64,000 nucleotides of DNA from Colias croceus (GCF_905220415.1 NC_059564.1:1686501-1750500); one strand, 5' to 3'; shown: positions 53,801 through 57,175, numbered from the stretch's first letter. The notes: generated by a model from the letters alone, not told the origin. A program made the numbers and translations.

Positions 53801-54243
53801 TTACGGCCTTACTAATAAAAAGTTAAACAATGGATAAATTTCAACCATTTTCTACCATAGCTGTGTCCTGCTCTTGCTCACATGAAACGTCAATCATAAA
53901 AACAAGACAGGTTATTGCAATAATTACTAATCCATTGCATAGCGAATGGGTAACATTTTATTAGTAAGACCGTTATTTTAAGAATGATCCACTTCACTGA
54001 ATTTAAACTACACAATCAGAACAACCAGAGTTACAAATAAGTTTTTGCCAGAAACTATAGATTATATACGATTGACAAACAAAAAAAAAAAAAACAGATA
54101 TATCCTATTTTTTCTAGTAAGCATAAAATTAATACTATAATCGAATAATAATACAATTTTCAGGTTCAGAGGGCGAAAAAGAATCACCCCCCTCTCCCAT
54201 GGAGGTAGAATCGAAATCTGAAACTGACAAGAAACAAGACTGA
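22351..54243 (+). CDS. Lnpk: Lunapark orthologue, ER three-way-junction protein
   Basis: Nine coding exons give 345 aa in phase: 22351-22377, 29305-29540, 34654-34786, 35232-35328, 40708-40823, 43965-44094, 44745-44879, 53362-53445, 54164-54243. The start MGLIISRFR keeps a likely N-myristoylation glycine. A coiled coil (about 11-42), two membrane segments (about 42-66 and 72-95) and a second coiled coil rich in K/E (about 103-140) follow. Then comes a proline/threonine linker and the zinc finger C239-x2-C242-x18-C261-x2-C264 with FSHNGMA and LNPARK, the hallmark of Lunapark. An acidic tail follows. In animals Lunapark stabilises three-way junctions of the tubular ER as a membrane hairpin with both ends cytosolic. 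Introns are bloated by transposons, the largest 8.5 kb. Identity is very secure; exon 1 (27 nt) rests on splice phase and homology. Confidence 0.92.
22378..23364. other. Intron 1 of Lunapark, first part
   Basis: AT-rich intron sequence. 22979-23050 repeats 'ATTCTCCTAATTATTTTTGTG'-like stretches. No gene is seen. Confidence 0.4.
23365..23541 (-). mobile_element. Lep1-like repeat
   Basis: Opens ACTAGCAGTTCTTCCCACAT and ends TTTATAATATTAGTATAGAT. It is more diverged than the other copies. Confidence 0.6.
23597..23781 (-). mobile_element. Lep1-like repeat
   Basis: Opens ACTAGCTGCGCTTTGTGG and ends TTATTATATTAGTATAGAC, 55 bp from the previous copy and in the same orientation. Confidence 0.6.
24314..24481. 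mobile_element. MITE with AACCGACTTCAAA ends
   Basis: AACCGACTTCAAA (24315) faces TTTGAAGTCGGTT (24467). The interior includes ACTACTGGGCCTAAAGAATC and ATCGGTTCAGAAACCAC. It is a widespread moth MITE pattern with no ORF. Confidence 0.6.
24640..24840 (+). mobile_element. Lep1-like repeat
   Basis: Runs from ATACTAAAATATTTAATATT to GGGGTACAGCTAGT, with the usual internal order and several substitutions. Confidence 0.6.
25245..25434 (-). mobile_element. Lep1-like repeat
   Basis: Opens ACTAGCTGTTGCGTGCGGTT and ends TTTATAATATTAAGTTTAGAT. It is one of the better conserved copies. Confidence 0.65.
25558..25690. repeat. Dispersed 'AAAGAGCG...GAAGTGAAACTTC' repeat
   Basis: Second copy of the family at 18563: AAAAAGAGCGTGTGTGCCGAG, AGAAGTGAAACTTCTTTGGC, GGACGTGACGGT. 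Confidence 0.55.
26300..26735. repeat. Nested CTAG-end repeats
   Basis: 26330-26525 (AGTCGCTTTCTCTGTCCC...CGCAACGGATTTTGATGCGG...GGAAGGTTGTTATAA) and 26690-26735 (TTAGGTTTTAGACAAAGC...GGTAAGCTAGT) are halves of one element. Between them a second element inserts (26526-26690, CTAGCTTACCGGCCGCGGC...). The order of insertion can be read directly. Confidence 0.5.
26738..26958 (+). repeat. CTAG-family dispersed repeat, near complete
   Basis: From ATTATTATAAATGGGAAAG to GGGCGAAGCCGCGGGCGGAAATCTAGT. It contains TTACTCTTTCACGCAAATAC and GATAGGTTTTATCCCGG. It is the most complete copy of this family here and directly abuts the previous nested pair. Confidence 0.6.
27177..27299 (-). mobile_element. 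Internally deleted Lep1-like repeat
   Basis: Opens ACTAGTTGCGCCTCGCGGTT and ends TTATAATATTATGTATAGAT, but jumps from CACGTGGCTCCGC straight to GAATTTTTCAAATCG. It thus lacks about 70 bp of the middle. Confidence 0.6.
27657..27735 (+). mobile_element. Lep1-like repeat, 5' fragment
   Basis: AGCTAATATTAAAAGCTGAAG, TTTGTTTGTTTGAACGATC and AATCTCGGAAATTACTGGAAC match the 5' half only. Confidence 0.5.
28082..28325. mobile_element. MITE with GTGCATTTACA.CAAACGA ends
   Basis: The left end GTGCATTTACATCAAACGA faces TTCGTTTGGTGTAAATGCAC at the right. Subterminal inverted blocks (TTTTAGTGTAAAC / GTTTACACTAAAAG) lie inside. A 72-codon frame crosses it but is only a by-product. No clear target duplication was found. 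Confidence 0.6.
28330..29304. other. Intron 1 of Lunapark, last part
   Basis: AT-rich apart from a GC-richer block at 29080-29170 (GGTGCAGTTGCGAGTGCGGG) that looks like a repeat scrap. The polypyrimidine tract and acceptor CCTCCCTTTCAG end at 29304. Confidence 0.4.
29611..29634 (+). repeat. Interstitial TTAGG telomere-type repeat
   Basis: Three exact TTAGG units, then TAGG, then TTAGG. This is the insect telomere repeat, located in the 100 bp between Lunapark exon 2 and its duplicate. Confidence 0.75.
29647..29936 (+). other. Lnpk: Duplicated copy of Lunapark exon 2 (possible alternative exon)
   Basis: From about 29739 to the donor at 29937 this repeats exon 2 (29305-29540). Where aligned, the differences I see are all synonymous (AGC/AGT, GAT/GAC, GGA/GGG, CGT/CGC, GCA/GCG, CTA/CTG), plus one missing AAA codon. 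The donor GTGAGT is kept. The first part of exon 2 is absent and replaced by unrelated sequence and a degraded copy of the post-exon region (CCTGTGCTGTTAGTATAG). An AG at 29645-29646 would give a 290-nt exon with the same entry and exit phases as exon 2, so mutually exclusive use is possible. The pyrimidine tract before it is poor. It could also be a dead copy or an assembly artefact. Confidence 0.65.
30254..30688. mobile_element. Foldback element with 173-bp perfect inverted repeats
   Basis: The arms 30254-30426 and 30516-30688 appear to be exact reverse complements by eye, beginning ATCCCACCAAAAACATTTTC, around an 89-nt spacer. There is no ORF. A related motif (GGCTCGTCTTGGCG) recurs at about 31234. 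Perfect arms imply recent insertion or gene conversion. Confidence 0.8.
30770..31270. repeat. Probable dispersed repeat region
   Basis: 30850-30905 (ACAGGTCTCATACAAACTCC, CCCATCCCCTAG...GGGATTGGGGGATG) and 31200-31265 (GTAGTGCCCGTGC...GCACTACCGTGCCCC, an inverted pair) look like parts of one moth repeat. The ends are not clear. Confidence 0.4.
31442..31636 (-). mobile_element. Lep1-like repeat
   Basis: Opens ACTAGCTGTTGCCCGCGGTT and ends TTTATAATATA, immediately followed by the next CTAG-end element. Confidence 0.6.
31637..31832. repeat. CTAGCGGTCCGCC-type repeat, abutting a Lep1-like copy
   Basis: Opens CTAGCGGTCCGCCCCGGCTT and continues with GGCTATGTTCTTCCTCAGGG and ATCGGTTCAGTAGTTTATGAG, ending TTTATAATATTAGTGTAAA. 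It differs internally from the 16883 copy but matches 63691-63784. Confidence 0.55.
31833..32030. repeat. CTAG-end repeat, third in a row
   Basis: Opens CTAGCTGTGCGCGTCAGGCTT and includes AAATCCGTCGCGACGTTTTAAAA and TATACTACGTAGTGAAG. Three different CTAG-end elements therefore lie end to end from 31442 to 32030 in the same orientation. Confidence 0.5.
32164..33437 (-). mobile_element. Degenerate mariner transposon
   Basis: The inverted ends CACACTGAAAGTTTTGCG (left) and CGCAAAACTTTTAGTGTG (right) bound 1274 bp, the usual mariner size. The transposase reads on the minus strand in broken frames. TA target sites are not clean at the exact ends. Confidence 0.8.
32225..33245 (-). pseudogene. Mariner transposase, broken
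   Basis: The C-terminal part (32225-32602) has the second and third catalytic aspartates in HHDSASAHTA and PNLEPCDFFLFPK, separated by 34 residues, the mariner DD34D signature. The middle (32656-32853) has the YNIVTGHEICIYGY and HQYSLWVFE region with its aspartate replaced in the first motif (HEICIYGY). The N-terminal helix-turn-helix region (about 32900-33245) is broken by stops and frameshifts. It is non-functional. Confidence 0.8.
33920..34146 (-). repeat. CTAG-family dispersed repeat, reverse copy
   Basis: Opens ACTAGATTTGAGCCCGCGAC and includes CCGGGATAAAACCTATCC, ATCGGTTCAGTAGAATTTGC and a CA microsatellite (34091-34116), ending CCCATTTATAATATT. Confidence 0.6.
34830..35243 (+). repeat. 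Four degenerate tandem copies of a splice-acceptor segment
   Basis: Units begin near 34830, 34934, 35044 and 35145 (104, 110, 101 and 99 bp). Shared blocks are CTCTACC.TAT, CAATAAGGTC, TCCATTG.AAAA.CCTCT, TTTACACCATTTCA and TATACATTGCAGGTCGCA. The last unit carries the real acceptor of Lunapark exon 4 (AG at 35230-35231). Unit 2 keeps an AG (CATTCCAG), while units 1 and 3 have lost it. The copies fill nearly the whole 445-bp intron. Confidence 0.75.
35344..35513 (+). repeat. CTAGCGGTCCGCC-type repeat
   Basis: Opens ACTAGCGGTCCGCCCCGGCTT and includes CATCCTCGTACTTCAAG and CAGCCGTTCTCGAGTTATGCG, ending TTATATTATACTAG. It lies 16 bp after the donor of Lunapark exon 4. Confidence 0.6.
35513..35995. 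repeat. CTAGCTTCCGCCCGCGAC-type repeat with CAGA microsatellite
   Basis: Opens CTAGCTTCCGCCCGCGACTCC and includes AGGATAAAAAGTATCCTATTT and ATCGAAATCGAACCGTTAG. A (CAGA)n tract is at 35835-35869 and the element ends TTATTATATGTATAGAT. It is directly joined to the previous element. Confidence 0.5.
36019..36586. mobile_element. TIR element with TTA target duplication (Harbinger-like)
   Basis: Arms of about 175 bp start TAGTTCAGGATACATCGCCC and are nearly perfect inverted copies, with a central AT-rich region. TTA flanks both ends (36016-36018, 36587-36589). There is no transposase. Superfamily inferred from the 3-bp TWA duplication. Confidence 0.75.
36655..36815 (-). mobile_element. tRNA-derived SINE
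   Basis: Second copy of the SINE at 1766: a B box on the minus strand (plus strand GGGAATCGAACCC at 36752) and an A-box region in GACCGCCTCTTTGGTACAG (reverse complement of about 36791-36809). Shares TTAGGGACAAGTATGTGATTAGCC. Confidence 0.7.
37008..37565 (+). CDS. LINE ORF1 C-terminal part, esterase-like
   Basis: 185 codons. The stretch NIVIILYGDSLNI followed by MLCTLPYLPGLTQEQNRLIH and a later N-rich region resembles blocks of the SGNH esterase domain found in ORF1 of CR1-type elements, but the normal N-terminal block and any RNA-binding domain are missing. The insertion is probably 5' truncated, so this is a partial ORF1. It ends 56 bp before the visible start of the ORF2 frame. Confidence 0.5.
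   Translation: MLNNLGLKVTNICTPNSSFNYIIKSLDHFSFNKNNIVIILYGDSLNIKNKDIDVGFQKMLEISSQTKCKFMLCTLPYLPGLTQEQNRLIHNMNLKLYNVTNHHRDAFLYFDINLCIKSFTLTKNTVYLPSRYKRELAMLIAYNINQSGTCLLSDPGSTIILCSSNNNYIHQPCVDRKSSPKLDLN
37622..40429 (+). CDS. LINE ORF2: endonuclease and reverse transcriptase
   Basis: About 935 aa open without interruption. The first 220 residues are an APE-type endonuclease (VTEHWL, VCVYRPPSS, VCGDFNID, TSDHCG). The RT covers about 430-720, with NNYRPISILP, FCDLSKAFDCVEH, IGVPQGSILGPFLFLVYINDL and the catalytic FADD. The C-terminal region has no RNase H. The frame extends upstream of the TTG at 37622 through NIQG, a conserved start of the endonuclease, so the true start is a little before 37600 and may use re-initiation after ORF1. 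Being intact, the protein could be active. Confidence 0.85.
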   Translation: MASKLLEIELFLNHNRIKVFCVTEHWLKQCQLVINIDNYTLKSIYFRTYAIHGGSLIFVHNSVKCKERTDIVSLSVERTIELSCVELERYIIVCVYRPPSSDYNMFETVMEEILKRLSRSKKKVIVCGDFNIDILLQTQTATRIVNLFQSFNLYKLFNEPTRITPTSATCIDNIYCDCFCLEKNILNTLTSDHCGQKVVFEWDCLPEFKRINVRPISKKGINKFRDNINKNLPVLNDQSCNNNPCEMFKNLFNLVHNEFEKIFKVKSLNITKDLPFSKWATPSIHRCRIVLYELYGMKQYNKDPSFLSYVRNYSKTFKIVCFTAKRLYIRDKIRESDNKVKTVWSIINGEMGKSKSSNTIKLVNNDRVIDKSADVALAFEEFFSSVPVTITNSLNSSSALAETFLRDHVAGCSTLFELRHVTASDIVTAFKTLNLKNTCDLWGMSVNLVNNIIENIAKNLAFIFNKCCDYGTFPNLLKLSKVIPLFKKGDQEDCNNYRPISILPTLSKVFEKLILNQLSSHFASNDLLHTKQFGFTKGRSTTDAGVALLTHIYKAWENSKNALGIFCDLSKAFDCVEHCTLLRKLNHYGIKGKAQNLIASYLHDRIQTVVVNGERSSGASINIGVPQGSILGPFLFLVYINDLPYYLQDRCEIVLFADDTSLIFNVDRHDPNVDEVNSALLHISEWFNANNLLLNAKKTTCVEFLLPNVKKLNRDITLNGEVLHPTESTVFLGLTLDEKLQWGAHVNTAAGKLSSAAYAVRKIRQLTDEDTARLVYFSYFHSIMSYGILLWGRAADIETIFILQKRAIRSIYNLRARDSLRDHFKNTGILTVPSQYIFNNILHVHKSSDLHTRVGDRHDYGTRNRNRIEMPFFRLAKVKNSFMGQGIRFYNRIPHNIKEFSSSQFKTYIKNVLVQRAYYNIQEYMDDKNPWRVVA
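40901..40935. repeat. 15-bp perfect inverted repeat at the 5' junction of the truncated I-like copy
   Basis: ATGGTTGTCTGTAAA (40901-40915) and TTTACAGACAACCAT (40921-40935) flank GTCGG. The right arm extends beyond the target duplication into 21 bp of extra sequence placed between target and LINE, so it looks like filler copied from the opposite strand. Confidence 0.75.
40946..43534 (+). mobile_element. 5'-truncated I-clade non-LTR retrotransposon
   Basis: It starts inside ORF2 (CCTGCTGCAATACGACC) and ends GCCCGTCTATTATTAT. The target duplication TAAAGTCGGTTTA is at 40912-40924 and 43540-43552. The protein differs from the full-length copy at 46.3-52.5 kb at about 10 of 807 positions by eye. 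It lies in the intron between Lunapark exons 5 and 6. Confidence 0.85.
41032..43455 (+). CDS. I-type LINE ORF2 C-terminal part: RT and RNase H
   Basis: 807 codons open from ATG (the frame is open from the truncation point at 40946). RT motifs: PGPDGIYPALL, HRPISLTSFLLK, FVDIEGAFDKT, GCPQGGVLSPLLWNLVVNDL and YADDLVIL. RNase H acidic residues: FTDGSKTG, FQAECLGLL and LSDSKAAL, plus GHSSSRGNDAAD. A zinc-binding CRACMATEETAAHVIMEC ends the protein. The endonuclease is missing because of 5' truncation, so it cannot retrotranspose autonomously. Confidence 0.85.
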   Translation: MQTHFPGCKFIQRHERKDTATHTPCEDNWSTAELIVSKEKVQWAIDSFQAYKAPGPDGIYPALLQWGGPILTSHLSAILTSSLAHGYIPTSWRTVDVIFIPKPGKTDYTDAKAHRPISLTSFLLKTLERLCDRHIRDTALARFPLHRNQHAYSHGKSTDSALHCVVSKIEEALQEKSMCLGTFVDIEGAFDKTHYSSIQNALSQHEVNPTVASWIINMLGSREIQLSKDKSKKVLVTRGCPQGGVLSPLLWNLVVNDLISTLNKNKFHTIGYADDLVILISGKFTSVVCEITQRALSIVERWCNKYDLSVNPRKTELVLFTNRRLLGSYQLPKLFGSVLQLSKEVKYLGITLDDKLNWNKHLENKIEKTSISFWQCHKMIGNRWGLSPKITMWLYKSVIRPMLTYGSVVWWPRTQQSAAISKLQRFQRLACLAITGSMSTTPTAAIEAMLDLPPLHLFVRQEALATAVRLKTQNLWRMLPTAHSKILTIAAEKESSLLAISDKIPKQFIFDKKYKIQLREYTSEHNSVEDLLIFTDGSKTGNGTGAGVFSEDLNINISHPLGPHNTVFQAECLGLLLAASAIIKRNVTNYSIRILSDSKAALMAIKSHEITSGLTLECHLALTKVCDLGNSLVLQWIKGHSSSRGNDAADILARRASETPVMGPFPIIPLPASWTRMMITQLTSTAQRAEWSSRSDCKQAREALPDIDSRLARRLLNLRRVQLRVITGTLTGHGPFNKHLFNLGITDSPLCRACMATEETAAHVIMECKGVAEYRARYLGSPGSLPEAFGSPHKLLGFMEELGWFQF
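43560..43735. repeat. GC-rich dispersed repeat fragment
   Basis: CGTGACAGCGTCCGATTGTG, GCTCGTTCCGCGCTCTCGC and CTCAGAGCGAGGTAACGCCG form a GC-rich island in the intron. It has a repeat-like feel but no second copy in the window. Confidence 0.35.
43770..43895 (-). repeat. CTAG-family repeat, 5' part in reverse
   Basis: AATCCAAGTTACCCTCTATATGTGTGC, GGTTCAGTAGTATTTGCGTG and the end CATTTATAATATTAGTAGGA match the 15307/26738 family in reverse orientation. Confidence 0.55.
44168..44260. mobile_element. Foldback TIR element, short relative of 14082-14253
   Basis: TAAGAGCTAGCGCACAAGAG at the left, and at the right a near-exact inverse ending CTTGCTCTTA. The central part of the 14082 copy is deleted, leaving GGGAGAGACAAAA next to CCGCAAT. 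It lies between the two zinc-finger exons. Confidence 0.7.
44525..44715. repeat. Imperfect inverted repeat around GAAGTGAAACTTC
   Basis: GAAGTGAAACTTCTTTA near 44524 and AAGAAGTTTCACTTCTTACG near 44677 face each other. The interior includes TTCCGTTACGCGCCATC and ACGCGTGATACGACG. Possibly a MITE related to the 18563 family. Confidence 0.4.
44886..45033 (+). repeat. 34-bp tandem repeat of ACAGACATAC type, about four units
   Basis: Units run ACAGACATACAGACAGACATACACACAGATATAC. The array starts 6 bp after the donor of Lunapark exon 7 and runs directly into the 50-bp minisatellite. Confidence 0.85.
45036..45870 (+). repeat. About 17-copy minisatellite, period about 50 bp
   Basis: The unit is GACGTGTGTCACTCGGGGAC followed by ATACACAAAGATATACACAG and ACA plus 6-12 A's. 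Unit length varies mainly in the A run (48-53 bp). A few units have GTGTGGCAC or GACGGTTGTC variants. Because units lack stops, long meaningless open frames run through it on both strands. The last unit merges into the dispersed repeat at 45857. Confidence 0.9.
45857..46020. repeat. Dispersed repeat beginning GACGTGTGGCACTCGGGGA
   Basis: A GC-rich element with inverted subterminal blocks AAGCTATTGCATGCTATG and GAAGCTATGCAATAGCTT. A fragment of its start (AAAAAAAGACGTGTGGCACTCGG) also occurs at 34803. It seems to be the source of the minisatellite unit. Confidence 0.55.
46387..50025 (-). CDS. I-type LINE ORF2: endonuclease, RT, RNase H
   Basis: 1212 aa from the ATG at 50025 (MMANPSSE; the frame is open 23 codons further up). 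Domains: APE endonuclease about 1-230 (QANLQHS, IQEPWVS, GTDCNAHHPLWG, SDHRWLRF). RT about 430-720 with PGPDGIYP, HRPISLTSFLLK, FVDIEGAFDKT, GCPQGGVLSPLLWN and YADD. RNase H about 950-1090 with FTDGSKTG, QAECLGLL and LSDSKAAL. A C-terminal zinc-binding C-x2-C-x8-H-x4-C completes the protein. All catalytic residues I can check are present. The start overlaps the end of ORF1 by about 20 bp, suggesting coupled translation. Confidence 0.9.
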   Translation of the reverse strand: MMANPSSECHFLQANLQHSQSATAQLRKWLEVTTTAIVLIQEPWVSNSGKINGLTNIGGKIISITGSNKPRSCIYVSNNLQVHALTEFCSRDVCAILLLGDNNHRPNIVIASTYMPADEGPPPREFARLVEYCAREGLELIAGTDCNAHHPLWGMPTGNNRGRDLVEYLFTTSLNLVNTGAEPTFVTRRCRTIIDLTLATPGIIGSINNWHVSKEASCSDHRWLRFNLQVNTITPIPTRNPRKTDRTLYRAHLENLLTNACFPDRIMYIPDLERLAEQLTTNIISSYNTACPLRVTKAAGAKQQSWWGPELAKQRQLVRRSLNRAMNTNCDHDWNTYKENKAEYKRQIRFRSSAGWKKFCDGIESCNQANRVRKVISCCNTTKLGSIKKGDNTLTKTPAETEAVLMQAHFPGCKFIQRHERKDTATHTPCEDNWSTAELIVSKEKVQWAIDSFQAYKAPGPDGIYPALLQWGGPILTSHLSAILTSSLAHGYIPTGWRTVDVIFIPKPGKTDYTDAKAHRPISLTSFLLKTLERLCDRHIRDTALVRFPLHRNQHAYSHGKSTDSALHCVVSKIEEALQEKSMCLGTFVDIEGAFDKTHYSSIQNALSQHEVNTTVASWIINMLGSREIQLSKDKTKKVLVTRGCPQGGVLSPLLWNLVVNDLISTLNKNKFHTIGYADDLVILISGKFTSVVCEITQRALSIVERWCNKYDLSVNPRKTELVLFTNRRLLGSYQLPKLFGSVLQLSKEVKYLGITLDDKLNWNKHLENKIEKTSISFWQCHKMIGNRWGLSPKITMWLYKTVIRPMLTYGSVVWWPRTQQSAAISKLQRFQRLACLAITGSMSTTPTAAIEAMLDLPPLHLFVRQEALATAVRLKTQNLWRMLPTAHSKILTLAAEKESSLLAISDKIPKQFIFDKKYKVQLREYTSEHNSVEDLLIFTDGSKTGHGTGAGVFSEDLNINISHPLGPHNTVFQAECLGLLLAASAIIKRNVTNYSIRILSDSKAALMAIKSHEITSGLTLECHLALTKVCDLGNSLVLQWIKGHSNSRGNDAADILARRASETPVMGPFPIIPLPASWTRMMITQLTSTAQRAEWSSRSDCKQAREALPDIDSRLARRLLNLRRVQLRVITGTLTGHGPFNKHLFNLGITDSPLCRACMATEETAAHVIMECKGVAEYRARHLGSPGSLPEAFGSPHKLLGFMEELGWFQF
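50003..52219 (-). CDS. I-type LINE ORF1 (Gag-like, DUF4780-like C-terminus)
   Basis: 738 aa from MEASFKK. The first 450 residues are disordered, rich in P, S, G, K and E, with an internal duplication around GTSEYLTGPMELVEGNPA and GTSECLMGPMELVEGNPL. The C-terminal folded part (about 460-650; GILLPGVWKDM, GLQLRYHNDW, GFFFGSVYIKFQG) resembles the DUF4780-type RNA-binding domain common in moth retroelements. No CCHC knuckle was found, unlike Drosophila I. It ends in an acidic stretch. It presumably binds element RNA to form the RNP. Confidence 0.8.
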   Translation of the reverse strand: MEASFKKELPQEGTTKGGESLPELDSGSPTYSGGGKNLHIETVTEEVGSQASSVPKTAGPNNASGAGPLGKPKGPKPANLGRGSASAKATRPPSGLCCRPEAEAGPRSKHGHPKGKPKKLASSACASPLSYTEASADVVYKMSSATKHNSQKPTAERADASVSRPAGAPTTMNRGTSEYLTGPMELVEGNPALGVTEMQSCSRPPTTAPNPTAERAAVSKLRPDGAPTTTHGGTSECLMGPMELVEGNPLVGVTEMQSRSRPPTNLVVSTAPMVGLRGTLDPAGEESPAGPESCRPQSSAGGDLSSDWTIVPQQSRKGKNAPVGKHQESDPPGKRTSNSSDGTTKNRLSSKRRRKLMARHKLQSELDKTSPNPNVPAAMSGSAAAATGSGLGPKRHSKPVQTSSRDSAGSKRSRLDDTISPRGAKKKPCLNESRAVQTASYADAVKGDLIVAITSDTPTGHLNQEQADHILASLQPLLHQEALNYREGDACILFRGKPMYKGGVLKLWCDDARTVDWLKAATKKVTLPSGDKICVRRLADVPRRVRCGILLPGVWKDMKVVGLQLRYHNDWAQVHRWLLLRAEVQEAETFVVVSIPEDLVSTVMEHNRCLGFFFGSVYIKFQGPKGKYTEWPPEWDKPTVENVTTSAKSDSDLNKAETLPSLTTESEEQATAPSTSRDTTDAPMEVTPDDELILLSVDSGDPESADSESGDEYTRRFGGLALGQEEGGMLSDDGEPLI
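52220..52502 (-). promoter_or_regulatory. 5' UTR / internal promoter region of the I-type LINE
   Basis: GC-rich leader with a 10-bp perfect stem CTAGGTGATG / CATCACCTAG (52337-52346 and 52359-52368) and a GGTTTAAACC palindrome (52460-52469). LINE promoters are internal to this region; the specific signals are not recognised. Confidence 0.45.
52520..53361. other. Lunapark intron 7, downstream part
   Basis: AT-rich. At 53135-53260 AAGAGGGCGCTGGCTCCTGAC...TTGTCAATAAAGAATTTTTTTT looks like a LINE 3' end with a poly(A)-like tail. The acceptor ATGTTTTCTAG ends at 53361. Confidence 0.4.
53446..54163. other. Lunapark intron 8
   Basis: AT-rich intron without a recognised repeat; acceptor ATACAATTTTCAG. 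Confidence 0.5.
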
Positions 54244-54520
54244 TCGATTGTAACTCACTCGATTGATGAATCGATTTTATATCGATTGCGCGAATCGATG
54301 TTCTCGAGATGCAGATAATATATGCTAAAAGTTTAATGGTGGATCCACACGATCTAATTGCTTGACTTGAGAGATATGTTTGATGGAAACAAATAATTAT
54401 TGATGCTTGAAGACTTGAAAGATGATTTTTTACCGATCATTTTTATATGTGAAAAAATTTATACAGATTTTTACAAAAAAAAATCTAAATAATAATGCAT
54501 GGTTGCATATTGTGTTTAAA

Positions 54521-54526
54521 AATAAA
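54521..54526 (+). terminator. Candidate Lunapark poly(A) signal
   Basis: AATAAA lies 278 bp after the stop codon; it is the first exact signal in the 3' UTR. Confidence 0.45.
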
Positions 54527-55007
54527 TTTTAATTTGATTGGAAAATATTGTATTACATGTAAATCTATTATAATTAAACAATATTGGCTATGTGTATTGA
54601 GAACTAAATACATAGCTAAGAATTAAGTCCAATTGAATATATTTTAATAAATAATACTGTAATAAACAAATCAGATACTATAATTACTAAATTAAAAAGG
54701 AACACACATTATAATATTTCTTAATAGTTAATACACCATAGTTTTACAAATACATTTTTTATTGTATTCAAACACAATTTTTACAAAAGCCGCTAAATAG
54801 TATTTTAAATTTTTTTACAAGAACTAAATATTGCTCATGCAAGTGTGTCATGCAATTTGATCGTGTGTCCGAAACATTAAATGGGAATCAGTTTTAAATT
54901 CGAATAAGGAACTGCGGTGGTTATGTCTGCTGTTAACTATTTATATAAAGTGATTTGGGATAATTGACAGTAGTTTAAAAAAAGTTTGAAAATGTGGGTA
55001 TTTGAAA
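54527..55007. other. Intergenic or distal 3' UTR sequence
   Basis: AT-rich; further AATAAA-like signals are possible. No gene is seen. Confidence 0.35.
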
Positions 55008-55235
55008 AAAGAGCGTGTATGCCGAGCACACTTGTCAGAAGTGAAACTTTGGTAAGATTTAAAGATACCAAAATCGTCGCATTCATGACGTGACGGACTG
55101 CCAACTTGCATGTTACGAAAAGTACCCTATATGTTTATCCAGGGCATAGCTTACTAGCATTTAGAATTTCACTTATATCGGTTCAGTAATTCTTGCGTGA
55201 AAGAGCAACAAACATACAAACTCGGAATATACGAT
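55008..55235. repeat. Two adjoining dispersed repeats
   Basis: 55008-55100 is a third copy of the AAAAGAGCGTGTATGCCGAG / AGAAGTGAAACTT family. 55115-55235 (CCTATATGTTTATCCAGGGC, ATCGGTTCAGTAATTCTTGCG, AAACTCGG) is a CTAG-family fragment. Confidence 0.45.
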
Positions 55236-57002
55236 TCGCTATACGCAATTGTCCCAAATCACTATAATATTAGGAATAATAAAAAAATTACAAATTTTTA
55301 TAAACTCATTTGATTTTATGGCGTAAAATTAAAATGATGTTCCCTTCCCTTAGTTTATTAATTTATGTATAAATTTAACGGGTTTTCAACGTGATTTTTA
55401 TCCGGACACTACAGTGTGAGCCCACACTGAGAGCTCATAGATGTCATGTGGATTTAAAATCAGTTTAAACCCGTTAAAATATGGTTTTATTGTATGTATA
55501 AATTGACGATTAAGTATATTTGGCTAAAATTTTTAATAAATACCTTACATTTTTTAAAATTTGATTCAATTTTATAACTTTTATAACGAGAATTTCCTAA
55601 TAATGTGCAATTCTTAAAAATAAACACGAAATAAATAAATTCTTCCCTATTAATCATGTTATTTAGTTTCTTCAAAATACAAATATAACGCCATCTCAAG
55701 TAATTCAGAACGAAAGAAAGAGACGAATATATTTCTATATATGAGTTTTTAAAATAATTTAAAATGTGTTTTCCTTTTGCAAATTTCATGTTAAATTGAA
55801 CTCACGGTCGAATGTCATAAGGTTGAAATTTCATTTTTCTATAAGTGGGTATGGTTTTATTTATTATCTATAATATTATACCGTTAAATATATTATGACA
55901 TAATTTTTAATTGCAACACTATAATATATATGCAAAAATGGCTGGACTTATTTTGATGAAATTTTGTGTATAGATAGATAATAAGTTAGTTTAAAACATA
56001 AGTTAATTTATGCGAATCATCCTATTATTTATTACGTGTCTATCTGATAACAAAATTTCATCAAAAACTGTTCAGACATTTCATAGCCAAGAAGTAACAA
56101 ATAGACAATATAATAATACTTATTTCAAAATTATCATGCTCACATCTCATGTTGAAATAGTAATTCATTGGTATTTTGTAGTAAAGTTTATTTTACAAGT
56201 GAAGGTTATTTTATTTATTATTATAATATAGGTATATATTATATTAAAATATTGTTGTGGGGTGTGATAATTGGAATAATTGGTATATTATAAGATGTTT
56301 ATCGTTAATTTTTTTGTATAATTTTGAATAATGTTAGCCTTTAGTGTTAATAGTGCCTTTGTCTTTTGTTTGGGAGGTAAAGTTAAATTGAACGTGTTTT
56401 TTGTGAGGTAAAGTATAATTAATTTTTCGATACAATGACAATATTTAAATTTTCTTTATAAGGTAGGGTCTTCACTAAATTAATATCTAGGAAATGTACT
56501 TGAAAAGTATTAGTAAACTACTAAAATTTTTCTGCTGTACAAACTCCGAAGAATATTACTAATTTTACAGGTAAAGTGACTATTTTCAGTCAATTTATTA
56601 TGATTTTTGCTTATTTCACCAGCATCATAAAATATGTAGTTTAATCGTACATAGCGCACTCAGTGCTATTAATAATCTAAATAACACAAGTTTATAGCTA
56701 AAATGGTTGACAGTTCGCTTTCAAAACACACCTACTACCAAAAGTACACCTTAAAAAAGCAAAATTGACTCTACCTCCAAAACATCAGATATAACTCGCG
56801 AGCATTTCATATTCGCATAAATAATCACATTAGATACTAACTATTTATTTCTATTAATTATTATTTAATTTTAAGGTCTTCAGAATCTTCCTAGATGTAG
56901 TTTTAGTTATAGAAATATGGAAGGTTGAAACAATTTGTAGAAACGTCTAGAAAATGTTAGGGTTTTTAAATAGCTAATTTTAAACCATGATGTCTTATAG
57001 CA
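55236..57002. other. AT-rich intergenic sequence
   Basis: No supported gene. Small open frames here have A/T-driven composition only. Confidence 0.4.
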
Positions 57003-57175
57003 GTACTAGCTTTCCGGCCGCTTTGTCTAAAACATAATAAATTATGTACTAAAACCATCCTCTTGAATCACTCTTAAAAAAACCGCATCATAATCCGTTG
57101 AGTGGTTTAATTTAAGCAAACAAAGGGACATAGGGACAGAGAAAGCGACTTTGTTTTATACTATCTAGTTATTAT
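57003..57175. repeat. CTAG-end repeat
   Basis: Opens ACTAGCTTTCCGGCCGCTTTG and includes AACCGCATCATAATCCGTTG and GACAGAGAAAGCGACTTTG, ending TTTTATACTATCTAGT. Same family as 1131 and 2283. Confidence 0.6.

Noticed and set aside
55487..55789. 100-codon minus-strand frame
   Set aside because: Lysine, asparagine, isoleucine and phenylalanine composition reflects AT-rich DNA; no domain or splice support.
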